A program made the translations under genes and the position numbers. The notes beneath the pieces were generated by a model, which worked only from the letters and a program-made list of their open reading frames with translations, had not been told where the DNA came from and ran no database searches. 64,000 nt of DNA. It comes from Aphanizomenon flos-aquae FACHB-1287. GTDB lineage: Bacteria > Cyanobacteriota > Cyanobacteriia > Cyanobacteriales > Nostocaceae. Shown piece after piece: positions 9,573 through 18,555 of this stretch (positions within the stretch are counted from its first letter, which is position 1; each line of letters opens with the position of its first letter). The stretch spans positions 62,001-126,000 of the forward strand of contig NZ_JACJTO010000007.1 in NCBI RefSeq assembly GCF_014698755.1, written 5' to 3'.

Positions 9573-9842
9573 TTAACGGTTTACCCAAGCATTAACTGTT
9601 CGAGCATAATCTATAGTATTGAATTTATTATCATGAAAATTACCTGCTCCTTCATAAGTTTTGGATATGGTATTGACTCCATCATAAATTGTGGTTATAT
9701 AAACACCTGGATTCAAGCCTAAGTTGGGATAAAGTCCCCAAAATGTCCCTCCTAATATAATACTTAGTTCTTTCGGCTCTAAGTTATCAATATAAGTTCC
9801 TAAAACCATAGGATACAAATCATAAATTACTATGTGATTCAT
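9573..9842 (-). CDS. Small protein with double-glycine leader, copy 1
   Basis: An 89-residue protein beginning MNHIVIYDLYP. It carries a canonical-looking double-glycine leader: L21-EPKELSIIL-G31-G32, matching the LxxxELxxIxGG pattern cut by C39 peptidase-containing ABC transporters. The predicted mature part (33-89) is rich in Gly, Tyr, Asn and Thr and shares spaced motifs with the downstream 85-residue paralogue. AGAGGA lies 8 bases before the ATG. No cysteines are present, so lanthionine chemistry is excluded. Export and proteolytic maturation are inference from the leader; the family is not one I can name. Confidence 0.72.
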   Translation of the reverse strand: MNHIVIYDLYPMVLGTYIDNLEPKELSIILGGTFWGLYPNLGLNPGVYITTIYDGVNTISKTYEGAGNFHDNKFNTIDYARTVNAWVNR

Positions 9843-10324
9843 TGTATTATCCTCTGAATCTTGAATTAAGTTAACTATTACATTTTTACATTATTTGTAT
9901 CTTGATAATCCAAAAGTTGCATATCAAAGTCTTTTTTTTTAGACATAAATTTATGTTTTTTGTCTTTGATAATGTAACAATTATAAATGATTTGTAAAAA
10001 AAATAGCTATACATAAATATCTTCCGAAAGTCAAAAATGATCAAGAAGAAATTTCATAAATTCTCCTAAACGATATTTTTGCTGTTTGTAATCTTCGCTA
10101 ATTAATTGAGCTTGATGTATTCCAGTTCGTTAGTAATCAATTCTCTCTCTGTAAGTAGCAGGGTACAGTACCATGAATTATGCGAAGTTTAATACTTGAA
10201 ACATGGATCACCTGCATCTTTAGCTGCTATTATGATATTAAATATCTTTTTGGGTGATTTTACTCATTGTTAATGCACCCAAAAATCTGCTTTGATATTC
10301 TCAATGTTCATTAATATATAAAAA
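9843..10324. other. Intergenic region between the small-protein pair and the YifB/ComM gene
   Basis: About 480 AT-rich bases between divergent genes. A perfect 14-base palindrome ACATAAATTTATGT lies at 9943-9956. It is nested within an outer inverted repeat TATCAAAG / CTTTGATA (about 9922 and 9964), about 100 bases upstream of the small-protein start. It may be an operator or a decayed inverted-repeat element. The rest shows nothing recognisable. Confidence 0.4.
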
Positions 10325-11857
10325 ATGCTGGCTAGAATTTGGAGTGCATCTATTGTCGGAATTGACGCTGTAAAAGTGGGAGTAGAAGTTGATATTTCCG
10401 GTGGTTTACCGGGAATTGTAATTTTAGGCTTACCAGATTCTGCAATTCAAGAATCTAAAGAAAGGGTAAAAGCAACTTTAAAAAATGCGGGTTTTGCCTT
10501 TCCCCTCCGGAAAATTGTCATTAATCTCACTCCCGCAGATTTACGCAAGGAAGGACCTGCTTTTGATTTACCAATTAGTGTGGGAATTTTAACGGCTTCT
10601 GAACAAGTTAATGCGGATTTATTGGGAGATTTTTTATTTTTAGGTGAAGTTTCTTTAGATGGTAGTTTGCGTCCAGTTGCTGGTGTTTTACCTATTGCAG
10701 CAACTGCTAAAAAAATGGGAATTACGGGTTTAGTTGTTCCTGTTGATAATGCCCAAGAAGCTGCTGTAGTTGAAGGTTTAGCAGTTTATGGTTGTAAAGA
10801 TATTGCTGATGTAGTGGACTTATTAAATAATCCTCAAAAATACCAACCTGTCCGCTTAAATCAAACCATTGAAACTTCCCAGACAACATCTTTAAATTTA
10901 GCAGATTTACAAGATGTTAAGGGACAAGCTCACGCGAGAAGGGCTTTAGAAATTGCGGCTGCGGGGGGACATAATTTAATTTTTGTTGGACCACCAGGAA
11001 GCGGAAAAACAATGTTAGCAAGACGGTTATCTGGGATTTTACCACCTTTAAGTTTTTCTGAATCTTTGGAAGTAACACGGATTTATTCTGTAGCAGGACT
11101 GTTAAAAAATCGCGGTTCTTTGGTGCGCGAACGACCTTTTCGCAGTCCCCACCATTCGGCCTCTGGTCCATCTTTAGTTGGTGGTGGTACTTTTCCCCGT
11201 CCTGGGGAAATTTCTTTATCTCACAGAGGTGTACTTTTTCTTGATGAATTAACGGAATTTAAAAGAGATGTTTTAGAGTTTTTACGTCAACCTTTGGAAG
11301 ATGGTTTTGTGACAATTTCTCGCACTAAACAATCTGTGACTTTTCCGGCACAATTTACTTTGGTAGCCAGTACAAATCCCTGTCCTTGTGGTTACTATGG
11401 TGATACAATTCAAGCTTGTACTTGTTCACCTCGACAACGGGAACAATATTGGGCAAAATTGTCTGGACCATTAATGGATAGAATTGATTTACAAGTCGCG
11501 GTAAATAGGTTGAAACCAGAGGAAATTACCCAACAACCAACGGGAGAACCATCAAAATCTGTAGCAGAACGAGTGGAAAAAGCCAGAGAAAGTTCTTTAA
11601 TTCGGTTTCAGGGAGAAGGAAATTTACAATGTAATGCTCAAATGCAAAGTCGTCATTTACAAAAATGGTGTAAATTAGATGATCCTAGTCGGAATCTATT
11701 AGAAGCAGCAATTAGGAAATTAGGATTATCAGCAAGAGCAAGCGATCGCATTCTTAAAGTAGCACGAACTATAGCCGATTTAGCAGGAGATGAAAATCTC
11801 AAACCCCACCATGTAGCTGAAGCAATTCAATATCGGACAATTGATAGAATGCAATAA
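10325..11857 (+). CDS. comM: YifB/ComM-family Mg-chelatase-like AAA+ ATPase
   Basis: A 510-residue protein with three parts: an N-terminal ChlI-like/Lon-protease-like fold (1-170, GIDAVKVGVEVDISGGLPG near the start), an AAA+ core with Walker A GPPGSGKT at 222-229 and Walker B VLFLDELTEF, and a zinc-ribbon-like insert (NPCPCGYYGD...CTCSPRQ). The length is normal for the family. In Vibrio and Haemophilus, ComM is a hexameric branch-migration helicase for natural transformation. A DNA-processing role in this organism is inferred from family. It is transcribed alone. Confidence 0.93.
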   Translation: MLARIWSASIVGIDAVKVGVEVDISGGLPGIVILGLPDSAIQESKERVKATLKNAGFAFPLRKIVINLTPADLRKEGPAFDLPISVGILTASEQVNADLLGDFLFLGEVSLDGSLRPVAGVLPIAATAKKMGITGLVVPVDNAQEAAVVEGLAVYGCKDIADVVDLLNNPQKYQPVRLNQTIETSQTTSLNLADLQDVKGQAHARRALEIAAAGGHNLIFVGPPGSGKTMLARRLSGILPPLSFSESLEVTRIYSVAGLLKNRGSLVRERPFRSPHHSASGPSLVGGGTFPRPGEISLSHRGVLFLDELTEFKRDVLEFLRQPLEDGFVTISRTKQSVTFPAQFTLVASTNPCPCGYYGDTIQACTCSPRQREQYWAKLSGPLMDRIDLQVAVNRLKPEEITQQPTGEPSKSVAERVEKARESSLIRFQGEGNLQCNAQMQSRHLQKWCKLDDPSRNLLEAAIRKLGLSARASDRILKVARTIADLAGDENLKPHHVAEAIQYRTIDRMQ

Positions 11858-12180
11858 TGTAAAAATGTTCTATATTTCTACATTATTCCTATCTAATTTA
11901 TAGGCAAATTATCAGGATCAATATTAAATAATGTTGATTCTAACCAAATTCTACTGATGAATCGGATTAACTGGAATATATATGAGATAATGTTACAGAG
12001 ATTTGAAAATATTTCTCATAGATACAGCAATTCGTGAATTACCCCTACAAATATGTACAAATAATCTGATGTTCTACTACCTGTCGAAAGCACCTCGAAA
12101 CAAAAAGAGACAACCGGATTTATCCCCTTAATTTCCGCTAAAATCAACATTGGGGAATTATTAAACAGGAGAAATCAAGC
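11858..12180. other. Intergenic region between comM and pdxJ
   Basis: About 320 bases. Directly after the comM stop a hairpin with a 7-bp stem (TAATGTA / TACATTA) could act as a weak terminator, though no strong T-run follows. AGGAGA at 12167-12172 is the pdxJ ribosome-binding site. No other gene is seen. Confidence 0.4.
12167..12172 (+). promoter_or_regulatory. Ribosome-binding site deciding the GTG start of pdxJ
   Basis: AGGAGA lies 8 bases before the GTG at 12181. The next in-frame methionines are well inside the conserved first strand of PdxJ, so this site fixes GTG as the start. Confidence 0.75.
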
Positions 12181-12903
12181 GTGCCTACACTCGGTGTAAA
12201 TATTGATCATATCGCTACTATTCGTCAAGCTCGACGCACAGTAGAACCAAATCCCATTGCAGCAGCATTACTAGCAGAATTAGCAGGTGCAGATGGCATT
12301 ACCGCCCATTTGCGTGAAGATAGAAGACATATTCAAGATAGAGACGTGCGACTATTGCGGCAAACCGTCAGAACCCATTTAAACTTAGAAATGGCTGCCA
12401 CTGAGGAAATGTTAGCCATAGCTCTAGATATTAAACCTGATTATGTCACCTTAGTACCGGAAAAGCGGGAAGAAGTGACCACAGAAGGTGGTTTAGATAT
12501 TGTCGGACAAACTGCTAGAATAGGAGCAATAGTTGATAAACTGCAAAATGTCGGCATTCCCGTAAGTTTGTTCATTGATGCCGATTTACCACAAATTGAG
12601 GCATCTGTCAAGGTAAAAGCCAAATTTATTGAACTGCATACAGGACAATATGCAGAAGCCAAAGACGAAACAACTCGTCAGCGGGAACTAGCTTTATTAA
12701 ACCAAGGCTGTGAACAAGCCATTAAAGCGGGTTTAAGGGTGAATGCTGGTCATGGACTCACGTACTGGAACGTTTACCCCATAGCTGCAATTCCAGGCAT
12801 GGAAGAACTCAATATCGGTCATACTATCATTAGTCGAGCCGCTTTAGTAGGGATAGAAAGAGCAGTTCGAGAAATGAAAGCAGCAATGGGAGGTAATTGG
12901 TAA
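12181..12903 (+). CDS. pdxJ: Pyridoxine 5'-phosphate synthase
   Basis: A 240-residue TIM-barrel enzyme that condenses 3-amino-2-oxopropyl phosphate with 1-deoxyxylulose 5-phosphate, the last step of the DXP-dependent vitamin B6 route. The family opening [15 protein letters not shown] is intact. So are [18 protein letters not shown], the catalytic glutamate region LVPEKREE (near 82-88), and GHGLTYWNV near the C-terminus. It starts with GTG. The downstream SnoaL-like gene follows after about 80 bases on the same strand; a functional link is not evident. Confidence 0.96.
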   Translation: MPTLGVNIDHIATIRQARRTVEPNPIAAALLAELAGADGITAHLREDRRHIQDRDVRLLRQTVRTHLNLEMAATEEMLAIALDIKPDYVTLVPEKREEVTTEGGLDIVGQTARIGAIVDKLQNVGIPVSLFIDADLPQIEASVKVKAKFIELHTGQYAEAKDETTRQRELALLNQGCEQAIKAGLRVNAGHGLTYWNVYPIAAIPGMEELNIGHTIISRAALVGIERAVREMKAAMGGNW

Positions 12904-12985
12904 TTGGGTAAAATTCTTATCTTTTACTGGAGGGTATTAGCTGCGAAATCCTGTAAATTAAATTAAAGTCAAACTTGAAACTTTT

Positions 12986-13705
12986 ATGACTCCTACACAG
13001 TCAAATGACTTACCCCTATGGGTACAGGATAGAGCTAAAGTAATTGCAGCCAGTACAGACGCTCAATGGCGCTATCAAAAGCCACCTGACTATACCCGTT
13101 CTCAGCAAAATCTAGATAAAGAGAGTATTCACCATCATTTAGAAGGTACACTAGAGGCAATTGTCGAAAACCTAGTTAGAACCTTTGAAATGGAAGTATC
13201 ATGGAAAACCAACCCCCAACAGTGGTTATCAGTCGTTAATGATAAATTCCGGGTGAGTAGCAATGGAGGACAAGAATATACCGCTGCTGAATTAGGCGCG
13301 AAAGGTACTTATAATTTATTTATGGCTGATTCTGAACATTATAAAGCTTCAGAAGAAAGTTTTGAGTCATCCCATGATATCTTTCATAGTACCTTTCCCC
13401 AAGGATTTCCCTGGGAAGTATTAGCGGTTTATTCAAGTCCACCCCATGTTACATTCAAATGGCGACATTGGGGACATTTTCAGGGTGAATATAAAGATTA
13501 TGCACCAACGGGGGAAACAGTGGAAATGATCGGTATGAGTGTTGCCCATGTTACCGATGATTTAAAAATTGTTTCCTTAGAACACTATTTTGATAATGCC
13601 CTGTTCTTGGAAAAGTTGACAGCAGGTGGCAAAATAGAAAATAGTGAAAATAAAGGTAGTGGTTGTCCTTTTGCTTCTTGGTTTCAGGGGTTAAAGAAAA
13701 GTTAA
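12986..13705 (+). CDS. SnoaL-like (NTF2-fold) protein, conserved in cyanobacteria
   Basis: A 239-residue soluble protein with no signal peptide or membrane segment. The central region (about 60-215) has the look of a SnoaL/ester-cyclase-type NTF2 cone: SHDIFHSTFPQGFPWEVLAV, FKWRHWGHF, then ETVEMIGMSVAHV and a terminal DNALFLEKL helix. Similar proteins have been annotated as pathogenesis-related or polyketide-cyclase-like. The substrate is unknown. It sits between pdxJ and ycf54 without an obvious operon partner. Confidence 0.6.
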   Translation: MTPTQSNDLPLWVQDRAKVIAASTDAQWRYQKPPDYTRSQQNLDKESIHHHLEGTLEAIVENLVRTFEMEVSWKTNPQQWLSVVNDKFRVSSNGGQEYTAAELGAKGTYNLFMADSEHYKASEESFESSHDIFHSTFPQGFPWEVLAVYSSPPHVTFKWRHWGHFQGEYKDYAPTGETVEMIGMSVAHVTDDLKIVSLEHYFDNALFLEKLTAGGKIENSENKGSGCPFASWFQGLKKS

Positions 13706-13743
13706 TTGTTCCGAGTACAGCGCCAATACTGTACCATAATCAA

Positions 13744-13811
13744 ATTCCCGATTTCTTTTTTTTCATGATGTCAATAAATAAATTATGAATTAATACAGAA
13801 GTCGGGGATAT
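13744..13811. repeat. Dispersed palindromic repeat (CCCCGACTTC family), copy a
   Basis: A segment running from ATTCCCGATTTCTT to AGAAGTCGGGGATAT forms an imperfect inverted repeat. Its centre (TGTCAATAAATAAATTATGA) is nearly shared with the copy at 54265. It lies between the SnoaL-like gene and ycf54. Confidence 0.65.
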
Positions 13812-13856
13812 TACCACCCTAGCATAAAATTATAGATTAATCAGCAAACACAGAAA

Positions 13857-14186
13857 ATGGAAAAATATTATTACGTTTTGGCCAGTCAACACTTTCTTAT
13901 GGAAGAAGAACCAATAGAAGAAGTTCTCAAGGAACGGACTCGTAACTATCATGAACAAGAAAAAGAAATTGATTTTTGGTTAGTCAAGCAACCCGCTTTT
14001 TTAGAAGCACCAGAAATGAAAGATATTAAAAATAAATGTCCACAACCAGCAGCAGCAATTATTTCTACTAATGCTCAATTTATTACCTGGCTAAGATTAC
14101 GGTTAGAGTATGTCATTACTGGAGAATTTTCAGCCCCTTCTAATATTATACCTAATCCATTAGCATCTCTTAGCAAGGTTTCTTAA
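13857..14186 (+). CDS. ycf54: Ycf54, Mg-protoporphyrin IX monomethyl ester cyclase accessory subunit
   Basis: A 109-residue protein matching Ycf54/DUF2488 throughout: YYYVLASQHFL at the start, EIDFWLVKQPAFLEAPE in the middle, CPQPAAAIISTNAQFITWLRLRLEYV and the GEFSAPS end. Ycf54 is required for assembly or stability of the oxidative cyclase that forms ring E of chlorophyll (AcsF/CycI partner). The length is normal. The stop codon is immediately followed by a GGGAATA short tandem repeat. It is transcribed alone. Confidence 0.96.
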   Translation: MEKYYYVLASQHFLMEEEPIEEVLKERTRNYHEQEKEIDFWLVKQPAFLEAPEMKDIKNKCPQPAAAIISTNAQFITWLRLRLEYVITGEFSAPSNIIPNPLASLSKVS

Positions 14187-14237
14187 TAGGGAACAGGGAA
14201 TAGGGAATAGGGAATAGGGAATAGGGAATAGGGAATA
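14187..14237. repeat. GGGAATA heptamer tandem repeat
   Basis: About seven consecutive copies of TAGGGAA (one with C for T) begin directly after the ycf54 stop. They run into a TTGTCAG-type complement (ACAACTGACAACTGACC) to about 14262. Typical short tandem repeat of heterocystous cyanobacteria. Confidence 0.9.
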
Positions 14238-14311
14238 ACAACTGACAACTGACCGCTGACAACTAACTAGATAATATATCAGAATTTCACTTTTTCTCCA
14301 ATTATCAATTT

Positions 14312-14953
14312 ATGCACAAATTACAAACTTTATCAAGTGTTTTATTATTGACAGTTACCCCTTTAATTAGCAATATTAATCCTGTTATTGCTCAACAAAA
14401 TCTTACTAATTGTCAACCACCAAATATAGGGGAATATCTATTATTAATAGTAAGTCCCACAACTGAAAATCAAAAGCAACTGCGTAGTGCATTACCTACT
14501 GAATTTAAACCTGTTATTTGCAAATATAACAACCAGATAGTGACGCGAACTGGTGGGTTTAAAAATGTTGATGATGCCAGTCGCTGGGGAAGGTATATTC
14601 AAAATATAGTTGGGTTATCTCCTATTATTACCACTCGTGCGACAGAACAACCCCCACAACCAACATCAAACGGAGACAATTCAAAAATCAGCTATAATCC
14701 GAAAATATTAGGGGAAGGTTATGCAATTCTCATAGATTATTTTAATCGTCCAGAAATGGTTAGTCGTCTGCAAAAGGCTGTGGGAGGTAATGTAGGTTTT
14801 GTATCCTATGGACAACGCCCTTATTTACTAGCAGTTTATACTAATAATCAACAGCAAGCGTATAATACATTACAAAAACTCAGCAACAGTGGATTTGTAG
14901 CCGTTTTAGCAGACGGTCGGAAAGTGGTTTTGCTGCGCTCAATTGTGCGTTGA
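14312..14953 (+). CDS. Secreted or periplasmic protein of unknown function
   Basis: A 213-residue protein with a clear Sec signal peptide: a basic start MHKLQ, a hydrophobic core SSVLLLTVTPLI and a cleavage-like VIAQQ at about 24-28. The mature part has two similar halves (YLLLIVSPTTENQKQLRSAL and YAILIDYFNRPEMVSRLQKA), each followed by a glycine/valine strand. This suggests a duplicated SPOR-like or ferredoxin-like fold that might bind peptidoglycan. I do not recognise a named family. The stop is followed by TTGTCAG repeats. Confidence 0.6.
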   Translation: MHKLQTLSSVLLLTVTPLISNINPVIAQQNLTNCQPPNIGEYLLLIVSPTTENQKQLRSALPTEFKPVICKYNNQIVTRTGGFKNVDDASRWGRYIQNIVGLSPIITTRATEQPPQPTSNGDNSKISYNPKILGEGYAILIDYFNRPEMVSRLQKAVGGNVGFVSYGQRPYLLAVYTNNQQQAYNTLQKLSNSGFVAVLADGRKVVLLRSIVR

Positions 14954-15085
14954 TAGTTGTCAGTTGTCAGTTGTCAGTTGTTTTTTAATCAGTGACCGAA
15001 ACTAGATACCTGGATTTCTCTTAAAGAATGAGAATATGACAGTCAATTGTTTTTTCTCACTTGTGAGAAATCTGGGGTGCTAATA

Positions 15086-16348
15086 TTACAACAAAGAAAG
15101 TTGTGTATCCGCTTGATTAACCACATAAGCAACTCGCTTTTCTATTTTTGTTTTTATTACTTTACCTTCATTTATAGCTCTTGTTAACCAATCATCCATT
15201 TGTACTTTTCTCACTTGTAGAGAGTCCGCAAGTGATTTTGCATCCTTTGGTTGCTGTAAATGACTGAGAATTACAGGTAAAACAACATTATAAATATCTT
15301 TAGGAATAGTGGTTAAACTTTGTGAAATAGTATTATCATTATATTCTGGCTGTGTTGTAATTACTTCTTTTTTTATACTTTCAAAATCACCTATAGTTTT
15401 TACTAACATTTCCTGCAAATTACCATTATCAAATTCTAAAGGAAACTGTTTTGCACCTCGATTGTATAATTCTTGATTTCCTGCTGCAATTGGATATATC
15501 ATGTTGACAAATACAGGAATTTCTTTGATTTTAGATAATGCTTCTACAGCACCATTCCAAGTCCCACCTTTTTCTAAATCAGACTTAACAACTAAAGCAT
15601 AATCGGCTAAACTATAAATATATTTATTCCTTCCCATTGCATTACCTGTATTAAATCCAGCATCAGGATCATAACTGGAAATTAAAGTTAATCTACCTTC
15701 TCTAATACCAGAGCGATATTTACTATTTACTGCTGCTTTAGTTAAGCTATCAGCTAATACACCAACACAAGTTCCTCTATTATTTAAAATACCTAACATT
15801 GATTCTTGATCTATACCCCTTGCACCTCCAGAAATAACTTGTATATTTTGTTGAGAACAAGTTTTTGCTACTCTTTGTGTGTATTGAATCATCTCCTCAT
15901 CTACATCACGAGAACCTACAATTGCTAATCCTCCTAAAGATAATAATTCTACATTTCCCACCCCATAAATAATAGCTGGTGCTGAATGTTTTAATATTTG
16001 TTTGAAACGTTGAGGATATTTAGGGTCACTACGTCCTAATATCCATAAACCTTGACTTGTCCATTTTTCTACTGCCAAACTTAACATTAAACCACGTTCT
16101 AATAAAGCTATAAGCCTATCAGGGTTAAGTTTATTAATGGTTATTTTTTGTATTTTTTCTATGGCTGTTGTTTCCAGTAAATCTCCTGGACGCATTTGAT
16201 TTTCTAGCAACCATTCTGTTAACAAGTTATATTCACTTAGAGTTAGAGGTAACGGTTCAGTTTGGCGATTTTGACCAAAACTAGCGCACAATAGCAAAAT
16301 TGCTTGAGTATCTGGTGGTAGAATATGATTTGACAAAGTATTAAACAT
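15086..16348 (-). CDS. DprA/LOG-like Rossmann-fold protein, second gene of the RecQ-PRTase operon
   Basis: A 420-residue DprA-superfamily protein. Residues about 85-130 hold the SDPKYPQRFKQ-like lead-in. The nucleotide/DNA-binding Rossmann core follows with GSRDVDEE, SGGARGIDQ, CVGVLADSL and GNAMGRNKYIYSLAD...GGTWNGAVEAL. A C-terminal winged-helix-like domain (about 345-410) ends at residue 420. Compared with housekeeping DprA it has a long N-terminal helical region. It starts 6 bases after the stop of the RecQ-like helicase-PRTase gene, so the two are almost certainly co-transcribed. Such pairings suggest a defence or DNA-acquisition module rather than simple competence; this is inference. 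Confidence 0.82.
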   Translation of the reverse strand: MFNTLSNHILPPDTQAILLLCASFGQNRQTEPLPLTLSEYNLLTEWLLENQMRPGDLLETTAIEKIQKITINKLNPDRLIALLERGLMLSLAVEKWTSQGLWILGRSDPKYPQRFKQILKHSAPAIIYGVGNVELLSLGGLAIVGSRDVDEEMIQYTQRVAKTCSQQNIQVISGGARGIDQESMLGILNNRGTCVGVLADSLTKAAVNSKYRSGIREGRLTLISSYDPDAGFNTGNAMGRNKYIYSLADYALVVKSDLEKGGTWNGAVEALSKIKEIPVFVNMIYPIAAGNQELYNRGAKQFPLEFDNGNLQEMLVKTIGDFESIKKEVITTQPEYNDNTISQSLTTIPKDIYNVVLPVILSHLQQPKDAKSLADSLQVRKVQMDDWLTRAINEGKVIKTKIEKRVAYVVNQADTQLSLL

Positions 16349-16354
16349 AATTTT

Positions 16355-18478
16355 CTAATCCTCTTGACCCAATGAATTAAGAGCTAATGCTAGAGGATAA
16401 ACTAATCCACTTCCAGTATTACGCAAAAGTGCAGCAATTACAGTAAAAGTCCAACGGGAATCTACCATATCATCAATTAAGAATACATTACCTCTCATTC
16501 CTTGCCAAGATTCAATTAAAAAAGCTCCATCTAAATTATGAGCTTGTTGATAACTATTGCTCATATTTTTTTGTAACTGAGTGTGTCGAATTTTGCGGAC
16601 AACTGGTTTAAATGGTAATCCTAATTTATCTGCTAGTCTTTTGGCAAAGTTAGGTACAAGTTCTGGACGATTTAAAGAAGGAACACAAGTAACCCAAGTG
16701 GGAAAGGGTTGAGGTTTCCAATTTTGAATCATCTCAAAGGTAGCTTGTACAAGTTCATCATCAAAATGATTATCTCTATATTTTCCTTTTTTAACTAATT
16801 CTCCCCAACCTGCATCACCCCATAAAGATAATGCTCTTCCTGTTTCTGCTCTTAAATTAGTTCTGATGTTTCCCGAAAATTTATAAGTTAATAATGCTTG
16901 TGGTGGCCATTGTTTACGTGGTTCGAGAATTTGATTACTACGACGTAAAAATAGATTTGCTTGATTTAGTCGTGCATTGGTAAAACTTTCTGGTAATAAG
17001 CGTGTACCTACACAAACTGTACATCTACCACATTTTTGTGGATTTGGATCATCTAATTCTGTTGCTAAAAAAGCCATTAAACATTGTGGACTTTTCATAT
17101 ATTCTAACATTCGCTCTTGTTCCCGTCTGCGAATTTGTGTTAGCTCTTCAATTTTTTCCCTGTTATATTGATAATTTATAGCTGTGACATACCATTTTGA
17201 ACCTTGTTTACTTACTGGTGCAGGAGATTCCAGAGATAGAATTTTTAAAACTTTATCAATTTGTCCTCTGGAAAGATTGAGTTGTTGTTCTAATTGAGGA
17301 AGAGAAAAACCATCAACAGCTTTTTCTAGTTCATTTAAAACTTGTTGCGTATGAATTTCTGGAGGAAATGCTGTATTAATAAAGTAATTATTAATTTGAT
17401 CATCTTCATCACCACTCAAGAGAATACCATAAGCTGTTTCTACTGCTCTACCGGCTCTACCTACTTGCTGATAATAGTGAACAACAGAACCAGGTCTTTG
17501 ATAATGAATAACAAAACCTAAATCTGGTTTATCAAAACCCATTCCTAAAGCTGTGGTAGCGACTAATGCTTTAATTTCATTATTCAGTAATTCGTCTTCT
17601 AATGCTATACGAACTTGAGTATCTAACTCGCCAAAATAGGCTTTTGCATTAATACCTTGAGTGTTTAACCAATCAGCAACTCTTTGAGCATCTCTAACAG
17701 TTAATGCGTAAATAATACCACTTCCAGGTAACTGAGGGAGGTGCTGTGCTAACCAAGCTAACCTTGTAGTTTGACTAGGAAGATAAATGTTTTGTAAGCG
17801 CAAACTTTTTCTAGTTAAATCACCTCTAGAAATACGCAATTTCTGCCCCAATTGAGCTTTGATATCATCAAATACTCGGTTGTTAGCTGTAGCTGTTGTG
17901 GCCAAAACAGGAATATTGGGAGGTAGTCCCTGTAAAACTCTAACAATTCGGCGATAATCAGGACGAAAATCATGTCCCCAATCAGAAATACAATGGGCTT
18001 CATCAACTACAAATAACCCGATTTTTTGAGATAATGGTAAAAGAATATTATTATAAAAATCTTCATTAGCTAATCTTTCTGGGGAAATTAATAAAACATC
18101 TACTTGATTTGTTAATAACTTTGTGTTGATAAGACTCCATTCATCAGTATTACTGGAGTTTATTGTTTCTGCTCTTATCCCTATACGTTTGGCCGCTGCA
18201 ATCTGATTTCGCATTAATGCTAAAAGAGGAGAAATTAACAGAGTACAACCAGCACCTTGATCTCTTAATAAGCGAGTTGCTAAAAAGTAAACTAGACTTT
18301 TTCCCCAGCCTGTGCGTTGAACAACCAGTAACCGCGATTTGTTCAGTAGTAATTCTTCTATAGCTTCCCATTGTGCATCACGAAAATCAGCGCTTGGGTT
18401 ATTCAAAGCCTGACGCAGAAGGACTAATGCTTTTTCTCTGAGTATGGTTGTCATATATGCTGAGTATCTACTTGACAT
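16355..18478 (-). CDS. RecQ-like DEAH helicase fused to a phosphoribosyltransferase domain
   Basis: A 707-residue fusion. The N-terminal helicase has Walker A QRTGWGKS (54-61), VDEAHCISDWGHDFRPDYRR, the motif III-like ATTATA, and motif VI YYQQVGRAGRA. A RecQ-type zinc module follows (CLMAFLATELDD...KCGRCTVC, about 485-512). A C-terminal phosphoribosyltransferase domain (about 560-700) bears the PRPP loop VFLIDDMVDSRWT. RecQ enzymes unwind DNA 3'-5'; the PRTase fusion is not housekeeping RecQ architecture. It is the first gene of a tight operon with a DprA-like gene. A second in-frame ATG lies eight codons in; the first is kept. The function of the fusion is unknown. Confidence 0.88.
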   Translation of the reverse strand: MSSRYSAYMTTILREKALVLLRQALNNPSADFRDAQWEAIEELLLNKSRLLVVQRTGWGKSLVYFLATRLLRDQGAGCTLLISPLLALMRNQIAAAKRIGIRAETINSSNTDEWSLINTKLLTNQVDVLLISPERLANEDFYNNILLPLSQKIGLFVVDEAHCISDWGHDFRPDYRRIVRVLQGLPPNIPVLATTATANNRVFDDIKAQLGQKLRISRGDLTRKSLRLQNIYLPSQTTRLAWLAQHLPQLPGSGIIYALTVRDAQRVADWLNTQGINAKAYFGELDTQVRIALEDELLNNEIKALVATTALGMGFDKPDLGFVIHYQRPGSVVHYYQQVGRAGRAVETAYGILLSGDEDDQINNYFINTAFPPEIHTQQVLNELEKAVDGFSLPQLEQQLNLSRGQIDKVLKILSLESPAPVSKQGSKWYVTAINYQYNREKIEELTQIRRREQERMLEYMKSPQCLMAFLATELDDPNPQKCGRCTVCVGTRLLPESFTNARLNQANLFLRRSNQILEPRKQWPPQALLTYKFSGNIRTNLRAETGRALSLWGDAGWGELVKKGKYRDNHFDDELVQATFEMIQNWKPQPFPTWVTCVPSLNRPELVPNFAKRLADKLGLPFKPVVRKIRHTQLQKNMSNSYQQAHNLDGAFLIESWQGMRGNVFLIDDMVDSRWTFTVIAALLRNTGSGLVYPLALALNSLGQED

Positions 18479-18555
18479 ACTATTGTATCACAAAGCATAA
18501 CCAACACCATTTGTAATAGGTTGATCATCTGGGAAATCCGGGGAATTACCAATGA

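Noticed and set aside
14187-14237. Regular GGGAATA repeats considered as a CRISPR array
   Set aside because: The units are contiguous 7-base heptamers with no spacers; this is a short tandem repeat.
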